This document shows positions 45,548 through 57,742 of a stretch of 64,000 nucleotides of DNA, piece by piece; position 1 is the first letter of the stretch, and each line of letters starts with the position of its first letter. Position numbers and translations under genes: made by a program. Source of the DNA: Telopea speciosissima (Eukaryota > Streptophyta > Magnoliopsida > Proteales > Proteaceae); assembly GCF_018873765.1 (NCBI RefSeq), contig NC_057916.1:30479501-30543500 (forward strand), in the 5' to 3' direction. The notes beneath the pieces are model-generated. The model worked only from the letters and a program-made list of their open reading frames with translations, was not told the DNA's origin and made no database searches.

Positions 45548-47995
45548 GTTTTCAGACACAATAGTGGGATTGGATTTAGAGACTTCAAAATCCTAAATAA
45601 AGCACTGATGGCCAAACTTGGGTGGCAGTTGGTCACACAGCAAAACTCTTTATGGGCTCAGCTTCTAAAGAGTAAAAGTTTCCTACAGAAGGGCTTTTTT
45701 GAGGCAGATTGCACCAATCATTCATCTTGGACCTGGCAGAGCATCCTAAAAGGGAGCGATTTGCTACAAAAGGGATTGGTATGGGTGATTGTTAATATTG
45801 GGGAAGATCCTTGGATTTCATATAACATTGGCTATCGAATTATTTCTCCTAAACTCTATAATTGCACTGAAAGAATGGTGTCTGATCTTATATGTTATCC
45901 CGGTAGATGGAATGTCAAAGTTGATGCAACTATTCTCCTTTAAAGAAGTCAGCTGCATACTTAAAATCCCTATTAGTTCAGAAGGTGGGAATGACCAGCT
46001 GCGTTGGGGGCCTAGTACTAAGGGTGTGTTCTCAATTAAATCAGCTTACAGGCTTGCAAATACGTATTCTCAAAATCAGACACAGTCAGCTCGGAGATCA
46101 TCTCTTATTCCCAAGCAAGTCTGGAAGATTGTGTGGGGTTCAGATTCCTCCAAACGTTTAAGTGTTTGTTTGGAAGGCTTGTTTAAATTCCCTTGCTGTT
46201 TTTCTAAACTCGAAAAAGAAACGAGTTACAACTTTTGAAGTCTGTCCTTTTTGTGAAGAGGGTGTTGAATTAGTTGAACATGCCCTCTTTGAATGTCCTC
46301 TAGCCCAGCAAGCTTGGTTTGCTTCTCCTCTCACTATGAGATCTTTTTCTAACCCCCCTAGGCGGGTTTTTGAATGGGTTTTGTTATGGGGCAGTCAGCC
46401 AAACCAAACAAAGAGGGAGCAACAACAGTGTTTTGCAATGCATGCAATGACCACATGTGTTATGTGCCTAATGGGGCCCACTCTAGTGTATAGACGATAG
46501 ATTGGACCAACTTAATATGGCATAGGTTAAAGGGTTTGATTTAACGTGTTCCATCAGCTTCGGAGCTTTTAGTGTATCAGTCAAGTATCTAACATTTGGT
46601 ATTAGAGCTGAGCACCACGACATGGGTTCGAGTCACGAAAAGGGCTACCAAGAGTAGAGTGAAAACCATCCAAAAATGTCTATCTGCCGTCAGACAAAAA
46701 ACCTTGGAGCAGAGTGGAGCCGCTTGGAAAGGGCTACCTACCGCCAGCGTGAAAGCTACCTAGAGTGAGAGCCATCGAGGACGACGGCTGTAGAAGCGTG
46801 GTGGTCTGTTATGTGCCTAATGGGGCTCACTCTAGTGTATGGGTGCTAAATTGGATCAACCTAGTATGGGATAGATTAAAGGGCTCGATTTAACGTGTTC
46901 CATCAGCTTCGGAGCTTTTGGCGTATCGGTCAAGTACCTAACAACATGTTCCCATCCTCTGTGTATCAACCGTGATCATATCGCACCCTATCTTTTCTCC
47001 CAAGCTTGAGCTGGCTGAGATATATGCTTTCCATTTAACTATTTTCACATGTGATTTCCTAACCAATCTCCTTCCTATTTAGTTATTATCACACATGATG
47101 AATGTATTTTCCTATCAAACTAGATCACTAAGGATAGCTTTCCTATTTCAAGTGGATCTTTAAAGATCTCACAAGTTGTAAACGGTTAGGATCTTCACCA
47201 TTGTACTCATCCATATATATCTCCTTTATTGTTGAGATACAATCAAGGAATGAAATCAAACTCTAAACTTATAAGAGGATATGATTCAGAAGAATCGAAT
47301 TTGGAGAATTTCAAATCCAATAAACAAGGAAATACAGCTGAAGAGATAAAATGAGATAACTATGGGAGAAGATAAGTGTATTGTAAATCAAAATCCTCTC
47401 CCTCTCTCAAACAGCTCTTTCTTTCTTTATTTTTCTTCATTCAACGGCTAATTAATTGTTTCCTATTCTCTCTCTTTCCTTGTATTAAATCAATCATATC
47501 CTCATCCCTTGATTCTCTCCGTCCCTATAAGAAGGGAGAACTGTGTCATCCTTGTAACTACAAAAGTGAAAATTATTCTTGTGTGGACGTAGATTCAAAT
47601 CCAATTCTTTTGAATCATATCCACTTTTAAAACTCAACATTGTGCTTGTCTCTGTGAGGCCTTGGCGCTGAAACTTGGTTTAAAGTTGGCTAAGGCACTC
47701 GGATTCTCAAGCTCTTATTGGTTGCTTGAATTGTGAATCATGTAAACGGCCGACAGAAATTGCTACTACTATTGAAGATATTAATTAGATGTATCCAACA
47801 GAGCTTTCAGTATGTCTCTTCTTTTTTGTTAGGCAAGTTGTCAATGTCCATTCTCATGGGATTGCCAAGTGGGCTTTAAGTTTTCCTAGACTCGGTTTTT
47901 TGGGAATCTTTCTTTCCAGAGGAACTCCTCTCTTTTGTGAAATCTTTTCTTCCCCATTGTAGATAAATAAAAAAATTTTAAAAATAAAAAAAAAT
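45548..47995 (+). mobile_element. LINE remnant (RT C-terminus, zf-RVT, RNase H) with nested insertions
   Basis: Broken plus-strand frames read GIGFRDFKILNKALMAKLGW (end of the reverse transcriptase), then QLRWGPSTKGVFSIKSAYRL. The zinc-binding segment CPFCEEGVELVEHALFEC follows, beginning at 46243. After 47640, KLGLKLAKALGFSS-like text and AKWALSFPRLGF belong to an RNase H tail, followed by an A-rich end near 47970-47995. At least two frameshifts are visible. A TRIM (46458-46943) is inserted, and 47000-47636 may be another LTR insertion because it separates domains that are normally close. Confidence 0.75.
46458..46943 (+). mobile_element. TRIM retrotransposon, complete, 486 bp
   Basis: Two 137-base direct repeats (46458-46594, 46807-46943) both start TGTTATGTGCC and end CTAACA. 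The first is followed by GGTATTAGAGC, a one-base variant of the tRNA-iMet primer site (46598-46608). The whole is flanked by the exact duplication ACATG (46453-46457, 46944-46948). The 212-base interior has no coding capacity. I count about 17 differences between the repeats, mostly transitions, so it is an old insertion. Confidence 0.9.
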
Positions 47996-48958
47996 ATATA
48001 TTTTATACACAATCGTATGAGAAGATAGGAGTTTCAAGACATTAATTAATGGATATGAATTTATGACCAATAAAAATAGAATCTGGATGTCCTTTTTTCT
48101 TAGACTTTACATTGCATTACATTTTAGTTCCCCTAAAGAAGTGGATTTGGGTGAGCGGCTGAGCACCCTTGCGTGGTTAGGTGATGACCTAGTGACTTTG
48201 ATGAGCAAGTCAAGGCTGAACCACAATTATCCTTGTCGGCCACCAACACTGTTGCTATCTATGATTGTGAATTTAGGGCCCATCCCCACTCCGTAGTGCC
48301 AAGATGTGACAAGTCTCTGTGCATGAATGAACACCATTACAACCACTGACATTGTCTATTGGCGGAGATCGTTGTGGATCTTTATGCCCCCACAATCCCT
48401 TGCCGGTTCATTTCCTTAAATTCCACTCATAGGGGGTGGAAATGACCATCTTACCATCCAACACATTGTCCGGATGGGATCCACCCCTTATTAAGATGGA
48501 TTTGGGAAAATAGATCAAATAGAAAACCATAGACGATAATTTTCCATATCGATGTGGTCCAACCGATGTTGAGAAACACCCGTACATGTAAATTGGAAAG
48601 TTATCAACTCCAGTGCCCTGCCCGAACCAATTCCCCCAGTGCTTGTAATAAGGGGGTGGACCCCCATGGGCAGAATGTTTTGGGAAGAATAGTAATTGGG
48701 CCTTGCAGGGAACTGGAGAGGACAAAGATCGGGTATATATCTCCATCATCTCTATTGTCTATGCATGAGAGGCGTCTAAAATTTGGACCACCAAGCCAGG
48801 CCCACCATCAGAAATTAGATCTTCTTGCGTGTCCAAATTAATGAGAATAATACGAGCTGAATCTAGCCATTAATAAGATAGGATTTTCAAGAGCACTGGA
48901 TTAGTCATAGTCACAGTACTATATATCCTTGATTGCAAGTAGCAAAGTACATACTAAA
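47996..48958. other. Upstream region of copy 5
   Basis: No gene seen. 48290-48800 is moderately GC-rich, with several short frames and no recognisable domains. A TATA-like CTATATATCC lies at about 48920-48929, only about 30-40 bases before the ATG at 48959. Confidence 0.4.
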
Positions 48959-49711
48959 ATGGTAGTAGTTTCAGGCACCCATGAAGAGGTTTCAGCCACT
49001 TATGACCGGAACAAAGAGTTGAGGGATTTTGATGATACTAAAGCTGGTGTGAAGGGACTGGTAGACGCTGGCGTTGTGAAGGTACCTCGTATCTTCGTTC
49101 ACCACCACCCTCCTAATGCCCTCCTTCATGAAGGGTCGCCTGGTTCCATTCACAACCAGATCCAAACCCACCTCAGGCTTCCAATCATAGACTTGGGGGA
49201 CGGCATCATCGATAAAGATGTGACTTTAAGGAAAGAAATCGTGGAAAAAGTGCATCAGGCATCGGAGACATCGGGGTTCTTCCAGGTGGTGAATCATGGG
49301 ATTCCTCAAACTGTTATGGATGAGATGCTGGAAGGGATCAGAAGGTTTTACGAGGAAGACACGGAGGTGAAGAAACAATTCTACACGCGTGACTATGCCA
49401 ACAGAAGGGTTGCATACAATTCCAATTTCGATCTCTACAGCTCTCCCACTGCTAATTGGAGGGACAGTATGTATTGCTCCATGGGTCCTCAACCTTTCAA
49501 TCCCCAAGACTTACCTGAGGCTTGCAGGTACGTGATAGTACTGTAGGTTACTATTTGTGTTTTTTTAATACTTTTGGAAGACCTGCTAACTGGTTCTCAC
49601 CTATCTGATCTAATTAATCTTAAATCTGTAGAGATATATTGATGGAGTACTCGGATCAAGTTAAAAGATTGGGGATTATCTTGTTTGAGTTACTATCGGA
49701 GGGTTTGGGGC

Positions 49712-50585
49712 TGATACATCCAATATTCACCGGGCTAATCAACGACCGCCACGTGTCACAGACGACCCGCTCCATAGCTAAGGGAACAGCGGGGTCCCAG
49801 CACCACTCGGGCGCGGCCACCACTCGGCGCGGCCTCACCCGGGCCCGGCCTCCTCCCTCCTCACTCACCCGGCGCGGCCTCCTCACGGGCGCGGCCTCAC
49901 TGCACGGCCTCACCCGGCGCGGCCTCACCCGAGCGCACCTCCTCACCGAGGAGCGGCCTCACCCGGCCGTGGCCTCCTCACGGGCGCGGCCTCACTCGGC
50001 GCGGCCACCACTTGGGCGCGGCCTCGGCGCGAGCCACACATCCAGCGCGGCCTCACCAGCGCGGCTGCACCCAAGCAAGCATCGTGGGCACGTGAGGTGG
50101 GGGCCACCCATCTACGACCCTTCGTATCGCTAAGACACACGTCACTACCAGGACTCTAGACCGCCGCTTAGAGGTCACGTCATCTAGACGGATTCAAGCA
50201 CGAGGACGTTATCACCACACGCGGGTATCTATCCACCAAGGATCCCGATGCCACCAGACACTCCCTCTCACGGGAGATGGCCAATCGGGATAGAGTCCCG
50301 TTACCTGGGCCTCTATCCACTCAATAGCACAATCGCCCTCAAACGGGGACTCTCCACACCGCCATACACCGCCATATGCTACTATAAAAGGCAAGGTACG
50401 CAACCCCATCGGGGACGACTAAATTCATACTGAATACTCACTATTCATCTATTTGCGCGAGAGATCTAACTTTGGCATCGGAGAGCCCTAGGCCGGGACC
50501 ACACCGGTTCTCTCGATTGACCCCTTTGGTCCACTTGCGGTGTAGCGGCACTCGCAGGACCGCTCGATGATTTCTTGACGCAATG
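49712..50585 (+). repeat. 5' LTR of the Gypsy element
   Basis: About 874 bases, starting TGATACATCCAATATTCA. It has a CGCGGCC-rich block at about 49800-50060, a TATA-like CTATAAAAGGC at 50391-50401, and the end TTCTTGACGCAA. The 3' LTR (59052-59872) is about 821 bases. Outside the GC-rich block the two differ mainly by one- or two-base indels. Confidence 0.85.
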
Positions 50586-50587
50586 AT

Positions 50588-50595
50588 TGGCGCCG
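50588..50595 (+). other. Primer-binding site (TGGCGCCG)
   Basis: TGGCGCCG lies two bases after the 5' LTR and is followed by TCTGTGGGAACG, the leader arrangement common in plant Tat/Athila-type Gypsy elements. The first eight bases match the complement of the tRNA-Asp 3' end. Confidence 0.6.
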
Positions 50596-50650
50596 TCTGT
50601 GGGAACGCGCTAGCCATTACTGACTACTAGCTCGCTTCCATACTCATTCA

Positions 50651-52360
50651 ATGGCACGAAGGAAGACTACCACCACCAACAACGGAGCAAGGATTGGATC
50701 ACCACCCCAGTGCTCTCGCCGCGAGCCAACGACCGAGGACCATGTCCTCGGAGGAGGAGATCCCCTTAATGACCGATTCGTGATCGCGAGCCCAACAATG
50801 ACGAGGCCAACGATGTGGTGGTGGAGGTGACACCGACCCCAATGCTCCAGCCACGTGGGTCGATCAACGACCGCAACGACAGATCCTCGATGAACAACGA
50901 CTCTTTCGAGAATACTCCGACGGCGTGCGACATCTCACCGTCGGAGGACTTCACCAGCAGCAAGGGTGGAGTCCATACCTCAACAAGAGCCAAACCCTAG
51001 GAGATCATCTCCGGGGCGCTAGATCGAGAGACTTGCGCGACAGCAACCCCCACTCCGCGCGGGGAGCCTTCCCAAACATCCCGGAGAACAAGAGACCTCT
51101 CACCACGGTCGAACGTGGAGGACGCCAACACCCGGGCAGGGTGTCTAGCCCGCAGAAGATCGGTCAGGAAGTCCGTGTTCGACGGACGGCGAAGAAAGTC
51201 ACATACCACGACGGCCGGACCTACAGAGAAGAAAGCCCCTCACCTTCACGGCGGGATTCATCACGGCGTGACCATTCCCCATCCCACCAACACTTAAGGC
51301 GGGAGGGGACATCCGGAGAGAGCGTGAACGAGGTCGCAGCGAACGTCCGGCCAGCGTGGGGCGGACACGGGACGAGGAGCTCGATCAAAGACTCCGCGAC
51401 CGGATGAGAAGTGGAAGGGTTGAAGAAGCAAACCAAAGGCGAGACACATTCCATACCTGGACAACACCCCTTCTCGGCAGAGATCATGTCACCCACACTA
51501 CCTTCCAGGTTTCGACTACCCACCTTTGAACTTTACGGTGGTACCACCTGACCCTAATGACCACATCAACTACTTTAATGGCATGATGACGCTGTATGGG
51601 GGTCGGACGTGGTATCTGTCGGGCATTCCCTGCGTCCCTTAAGGAGCAGCCACATCATGGTTCTCCAGGCTACGACCGAGATCTATATGCTCGCTTGCGA
51701 GCTATGTGAACGATTCGTCACCCGTTTCCAAAGCAAAGATCAAGCGAAGAAGACCTTCGTCAATCTACTAAAGTGTACAGAACCCTGGGAATCTCTCAGG
51801 GAATACGTTACCGGGTTCACCAAGGAGTCCCCGGAGGTTCGAGACTTGGATGACCGGACATAGCATGCAGCCCTAGCAGGAGGTATTAGGGACCTGGACT
51901 TGATCAAGGACCTGGCACGTCATGAGACCAGGACTATGAAAGAGCTCCTGGAGTGGTGCAACGAGTTTGCAAATATGGCCGAGGTACTACAAGCTAGAAC
52001 AAAAATAATCGAGGCCAAGCCACAAGACAACAAGAGGCCAGCACCGATGACCGCAAAGAGGGTAAGAGGTCGAGGACAGAGCGCCGACAAGAGCGGAGCG
52101 ACCGCCCATCCAGGAGGACAGACCGCGCCTGAGAGAAGTGAGAGGGCAAGCACCCCGAGTTCACACCATCGAACACCACCAGTCCCGAGATACTCATGCA
52201 GATCCGGGACCGTGACCTACTCCATTGGCCACGACCCATGCTAGCAGCGCCGAGAAGCGAAACCCTAACAAATATTGTCTCTTCCACAAAGAGAATGGGC
52301 ACGACACGGAGGAGTGCTATCAATTGAAGAGAGAGATAGAACAACGGTAAAAGCAGAAGC
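50651..52360 (+). pseudogene. gag remnant of the Gypsy element
   Basis: Starts at the ATG at 50651 (MARRKTTTTNN). The reading continues through several frames. A capsid-like stretch around 51720-51860 includes FVTRFQSKDQAKKTF, and the nucleocapsid zinc knuckle at 52273-52320 reads [17 protein letters not shown] (C-x2-H..G-H-x4-C form). At least three frame changes and in-frame stops break it (for example before 52350). Confidence 0.75.
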
Positions 52361-52699
52361 TTGAACAAGTATGTGAAGGGGAGACGTGACAACCGCTCAG
52401 GCCAAGGAGATAGAGGTCGCGACGGAGACAGAGTGGAGCCGAGACGAGAAGAAAGAAGAACAGATCGAGAGAGACCGCCCGGAAGAGCGGAGAGAGGCCA
52501 GAACCTAGTGGCACCAAGGGACCTCCTATCCTCACCATACTTGGAGGACCAGGGCAAGAGTCCACCGGAAAAGCTAAAGCTCATGCCAGGTTCGTGGGAG
52601 TGGCGGAGAAGCCCAGCAAGATAGCCAAGATCGAGGCGGTGATCTCCTTCTCGGATGAAGACTTGGAAGGACTAAACTTCCCGCATGAAGATGCCCTGG

Positions 52700-53100
52700 T
52701 AGTGCAGGTGGAGGTAGCCAATCGACACTGCATACAGTGGTATCGATAGACACAGGGGCATCCGTTGACGTACTCTCCTTGGACGCTATCGGCGATTCGG
52801 GTTGGGATGACCAGCTCAAACCAGAGCCCACTTATCTCCATGGATTCTCGGTGCCACCGCCTCCATCGAGGTACCATAGAGCTACCCGTCACCTTCGGGG
52901 TACACCCTCAACAAGTAACCATCATGGTAAATTTCATGGTAGTCAAGTCCGTGGTGTCCTTCAACGGCCTCTTAGGGCGACCATCACCGACACCCTTAGA
53001 GGAGTCATATCACCACTTCACCTGAAGATGAAGTTTCCCACCGAGAATGGGGTAGGCGAAGTCCGAGGAGATCGAAGAAAGCAAAGGAGTGCTACGCCAC
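52700..53100 (+). pseudogene. Aspartic protease domain remnant
   Basis: DTGAS at 52749-52763 followed by VDVLS is the retroviral-type aspartic protease active site. The GLLGRP-type motif appears in another frame near 52960-52985 (SFNGLLGRPSPTPLEES), marking the end of the domain and a frameshift between the two. Confidence 0.8.
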
Positions 53101-53439
53101 CTTCATGAAAAAGAATAATGGCAACACCCGTGGAATGGCACTCTGCCTAGAGAGCATGATCAGTGACTGAGAGATGAACTCGACAGAGAGAAGGGGAAGG
53201 CCATGGAAGACCTCATCCCATGGCCCCTCGGCCAGGATGACCCCTCCAAGGTCGTTCGGTCGGCTCGCCGCTAAGCAAGGAACGAAAGAAGGGCTTGGAC
53301 ACCTCCTCCAAGCGAACATAGATGTCTTCGCATGGTCGACCTCCGACATGCCAGGAATACCACGTTCCATAGTGGAACACCGACTACATGTCGACCCAAC
53401 CGGAAGCCCATTCAATGAGGGCGTAACCACGCCCTTGAC

Positions 53440-54540
53440 CGACAAGCGGCAATCAAGGAGGAGGTCGAGAAGTTAAGTCGATCGGGGTTCATCGAGAAGG
53501 AGAAGTTCCCAACATGGCTCGCCAACGTGGTCATGGTACCAAAGCCAAGTGGGAAGTGGAGGATGTGTGTCGACTACACCGACACTGAACAAGGCATGCC
53601 CAAAGATGAGTACCCACCGCCCGGATCGACCCTCGATCGACGCCACCGTCGGCCATGAGATGCCGAGTTTCATGGACGCCTACTCGGATACAACCAGATC
53701 CTCATGTATGAGGATGACGAGTCTTACACCGCATTCGGACGGACAAAGAGAACTACCGCTACAACGTCATGCCGTTCGGGTTAAAGAATGCGGGCCACCT
53801 ACCAGAGAATGGTCAACAAGATGTTCGAGGAGCAGATCGGCGCAACATGGAGGTATATGTGGATGACATGCTCGTGAAAAGCGTCCACACCAACCAACAC
53901 CGACCGACCTAGAGGAAGCATTCACATGCGAGGAGGAACCGGATGAAGCTAAACCCCGCAAAGTGCGCCTTGGTGTAACGTCGGGGAAAATTCCTGGGGT
54001 TCATGGTCTCGGTCCGTGGAATAGAAGCTAACCCATCCAAGATCAAGGCCATCCAAGAGATGGCACCTCCTCGAACGGTCGGGAAGTGCAGAGGTTGAAT
54101 GGAAGGGTCGCCACCCTTTCCAGGTTCGTGTCACGATCAGGTGATAAGTGCTTACCATTCTTCAAAACATTGAAGAACCTCCAAGCCCTAAGGACTTCAC
54201 ATGGACGGAAGAGTGCCAAAAGGCGTTCGGAGAATTGAAGGAGTACCTAGAGAGCCCACCTGCTGGGCGACCGAACCTAACGAAGAGTTGCGGCTACCTG
54301 GCCGCCACCTGTCGCGGTCAGCAGATCGCTCGAAGGAAGAAGACAAAGTCCAGAGGCCCATCTACTACGCCGGCCATGTCCTGATCGATGCAGAGACCAG
54401 GTACACTAGGATCGAGAAGGTAGCCTATGCATTGGTAATGGCAGCCAGAAGCTACGACCATACTTCCAAGCCCATACCATCGCAGTCCTCACGACCTACC
54501 CTTGAAGAAGATATTGCACAAGCCGGAGGTCTCCTGGACG
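53440..54540 (+). pseudogene. Reverse transcriptase and RNase H remnant
   Basis: Pieces in alternating frames read GFIEKEKFPTWLANVVMVPK, then GKWRMCVDYT, NKACPK, DATVGHEMPSFMDAYS, and the active site VYVDDMLVKS (YVDD at 53856-53867). The RNase H part follows at about 54180-54500 (EECQKAFGELKEYLESPP; RPIYYAGHVLIDAETRYTRI; EKVAYALVMAAR). Many one-base indels separate the pieces; I count at least five frame changes. No active polymerase can be produced. Confidence 0.85.
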
Positions 54541-54659
54541 ATTGATAGCATGGGCGGTGGAGTTAAGTGAGCATGACATCAAGTTCCAACCAAGGATCGG
54601 CCATCAAAGGCCAAGCCTTGCAGCGACTTATCGTTGAATGCACCTTACAGAGACAGAGC

Positions 54660-54960
54660 GAAAAAAAAAAAGGAAAGAGAGAGGCCAAGTGGCTCGGCCA
54701 AGAGGCCATGGCCAAAGACCACGACCAAGGGGCCACGGGCAAAGGGCTATGGTCGTCATCAATGGATGTCACCTATCAAAGAGAGAGGCCAAGTGGCTAC
54801 GGCCAAGAGGCCATGGCCGAAGACCATGACCAAGAGGCCACGGCCAAGAGGCCATGGCCAAAAGACCATGACCAAGAGGCCACGGCCAAGAGGCCATGGC
54901 CAAAAGAACACGACCAAGAGGCCACGGCCAAAGGGCTATGGTCGTCACCTATCAAGAGAG
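54660..54960 (+). repeat. Tandem repeats between RNase H and integrase
   Basis: A unit of about 42 bases (GAGGCCATGGCCAAAAGACC.. then GAGGCCACGGCCAA) is repeated several times, with a longer GGGCTATGGTCGTCA..CTATCAAAGAGAG block at both ends. It lies where Gypsy elements normally have only a short linker, so it is an expansion within the pol region. Confidence 0.75.
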
Positions 54961-55469
54961 AAAAAAAATAAAAAATAAAAATAAATTTTGGGTGCCATCC
55001 GTCAAAGGCCATTGCTCAAAAGCAAAGAAGAAAAGAGAGAAGAAAGAAAATAAAAAGGGGGTCTTTGGCCATGGCCAAGGGCCACAATCGACAAACCATG
55101 GTAGAAGTTCAAGGTTCAAGGTTCGAGGTTCGAGGTCCGAGGTCGGGAAGTTCGAGATGGTTCGAGTTCTAAGGATCGAGAATGCAATCGTTGATGCAAT
55201 CGTCCCAGGCTAGCCAATGATGAACTCGAAACCTGGCCAATGCGATTATGCGTGGAAATATTACATGAGCTAACATGCCGGGAGAAGCAAGTTAATGAGA
55301 TTGAGGAGGGGCCTAGCTAGATGGACCCTATACTCAACTACCTACAAACAAGGCCGAGGCAAGGAAGATCGGGACGAGAGTCGCAAAGTACACCGTCCTC
55401 GACGGGCACTGACAAGCTGGGGCAAGCAAGACACCACTACTCCTAGTGCCTAGGACCTAAGGGGCGAGT

Positions 55470-56510
55470 ACGCCAGCCAAGTCCATGAGGGGATATGTGG
55501 AAGTCACATGGGGGACGAGCCCCAGCCTACAAAATCCTCCGCCGGGGACTATATCGGCCACGAAGGCAAGAGGAGGCCATCCAATATGCCAAGAAGTGCG
55601 AGCAATGTCGTTGTTCGCCCCAAGACCCATCTACCCGCCACCAAGTCGACATCAATCCTCAACCCCATACCTTTTGCCATGTGGGGACTAGACATCTTAG
55701 GCAACTTCACGCGAAAGCACCAGAAACAGAAAGTACTGTCGTCGCGATCGACTACTTCACCAAGTAGGTTGAAGCTAAACCCTTGGCCAAGATAACGAGG
55801 AGAGAGATGGAGAAGTTCGTCCGCGACGACGTCATCTACAGTTCGGTGCCACGGATCCTCGCCTTAAACAATGGAAAACAATTCAACAACCCTAAATTCC
55901 AAGCATTCTCATCACGCTACAACATCGACTATCGGCCCGTGTCGGTAGCATACCCACGAGCCAATGGTCGGTGGAGGTCACCAACGTAACGCCACCGGAA
56001 GGAGTCAAGAAAAGGCTAGAAGGAGCTAAAGGCAAGTGGGTAGAAGAGCTACCAAGCGTCCCGTGGGCATACCGAACTACAGACGGACGCCCACAGGAGA
56101 GAGCCCATTCCGCCTAGCATATGGCATCAAGCATTGGCGCTAGGAGGTCTCGCGCTATGTCCCATAGGGTGTGCACTTTAATGAACGCACCTATGCCGAC
56201 GGATCGTGGGCGAACCTAGACTTTATAGATGAGGTCCGCGAAAGAGCACCGCTAAGGAACGTCGCCTACTAGCAGCTGCATCGCCAGTGCTATAACGCCA
56301 GGGTCAAGGAAAGGCTATTCCACCAGGAGATTTAGTACTACTGAGGGCAAGTGCATCACACCACAAAAGGCGTGGAAGTCATCACCCAAGGAAGGACCTA
56401 CATAGTCTCCAAGCGATACGCCTGTGGACCTACCGTTGAAGACTGGGGGCAGAAGGTAGACCGTGCACTGAACTCACTATACTTGAAGAAGTACTATCGC
56501 AGTAAGTAAC
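55470..56510 (+). pseudogene. Integrase remnant
   Basis: The zinc-binding part reads EEAIQYAKKCEQCRCSPQ. The catalytic core begins PFAMWGLDILGNFTRKHQK and VVAIDYFTK, a stop replaces the following Trp, then VEAKPLAKITRREMEKFV, NNGKQFNNPKF and RPVSVAYPRANG. The C-terminal part trails to ILSALYLKKYYR-like text near 56500. It is broken by stops and frame changes; the core D..D..E cannot be traced in a single frame. Confidence 0.8.
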
Positions 56511-56610
56511 AATAGCGAGTTTGGCACCACCAACAAGAGAGAGATGGCATTACAGTTCAAAGATGAATTGAAAAAAATTCGGAATACTCGGCTTCTTCTA
56601 CTACTCAACT

Positions 56611-57310
56611 GAGGCTTCGTGCCTAAGGCGACATGCCAAGATTGAGGCTTTATGCCTAAGGCGGTATGCCAACATCGAGGCTTCGTGCCTAAGGCGATAT
56701 GCCAACATCGAGGCTTCGTGCCTAAGGCGACATGCCAATATTGAGGCTTTATGCCTAAGGCGATATGCCAACACTGAGGCTTCATGCCTAAGGCGATATG
56801 CCAACACTGAGGCTTCGTGCCTAAGGCGATATGCCAACACTGAGGCTTCGTGCCTAAGGCGATATGCCAACACTGAGGCTTTATGCCTAAGGCGATATGC
56901 CAACACCGAGGCTTCGTGCCTAAGGCGATATGCCAACATTGAGGCTTTATGCCTAAGGCGACATGCCAACACTGAGGCTTCGTGCCTAAGGCGATATGCC
57001 AATATTGAGGCTTTATGCCTAAGGCGATATGCCAACACTGAGGCTTCGTGCCTAAGGCGATATGCCAACACTGAGGCTTCGTGCCTAAGGCGACATGCCA
57101 ACACTGAGGCTTCGTGCCTAAGGCGACATGCCAATATTGAGGCTTTATGCCTAAGGCGATATGCCAACACCGAGGCTTCGTGCCTAAGGCGACATGCCAA
57201 CATTGAGGCTTTATGCCTAAGGCAAACATGCCAACACTGAGGCTTCATGCCTAAGGCAACATGCCAACACTGAGGCTTCATGCCTAAGGCGCCATGCCAC
57301 CGCCGAGGCT
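56611..57310. repeat. 33-bp tandem array, about 21 units
   Basis: The unit starts GAGGCTT(C/T)(G/A)TGCCTAAGG and ends GCCAACACT or GCCAATATT. The distance from the first GAGGCT (56611) to the last (57305) is 694 bases, 21 units of 33 plus one extra base. Because 33 is a multiple of three and the unit lacks stops in two minus-strand frames, long repetitive frames (250 and 226 residues) appear there; these are by-products and not likely genes. Confidence 0.93.
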
Positions 57311-57742
57311 CTACGCCAAGGCGTTAACCCCAAGGTCGAGGATCACCAAGGCACGACGTCACTACCAAAACCCGAGGACTATCAAGGGTCAGAGAGCATC
57401 AACGCGCAAACGATCACCAGGAGACAATGCAATCAATATCAAAGCGACAAGGATCAAATCATATCAACATCTAAAGAAAGAGTCAAGTACATACAAAAGC
57501 AAGCATCACAATCCAAAAGTTATCATCCAAAAAGTCAACACCCGGAAAGAACATCTATAAAATCGGGGCATCTAGTGGAGGAGCACCCTCGATCCGTAAA
57601 GGAGACATCATATCGCCTCATAGGACAAGCAACACTCTCCTCCGGTAAGACCGCACCCTCCTCTGTCACCACAACATCATCCTCGGAGAGACACGAGCCA
57701 CTATAGCGGCCTCGGGTAGCAGCGTAGTGACCTCGGGGAACC

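Noticed and set aside
56477-57281. Two long minus-strand open frames (250 and 226 residues) with 11-residue repeats
   Set aside because: They arise from the 33-bp tandem array, which has no stops in these frames; both frames are open over the same bases, which indicates a composition effect and not a protein.
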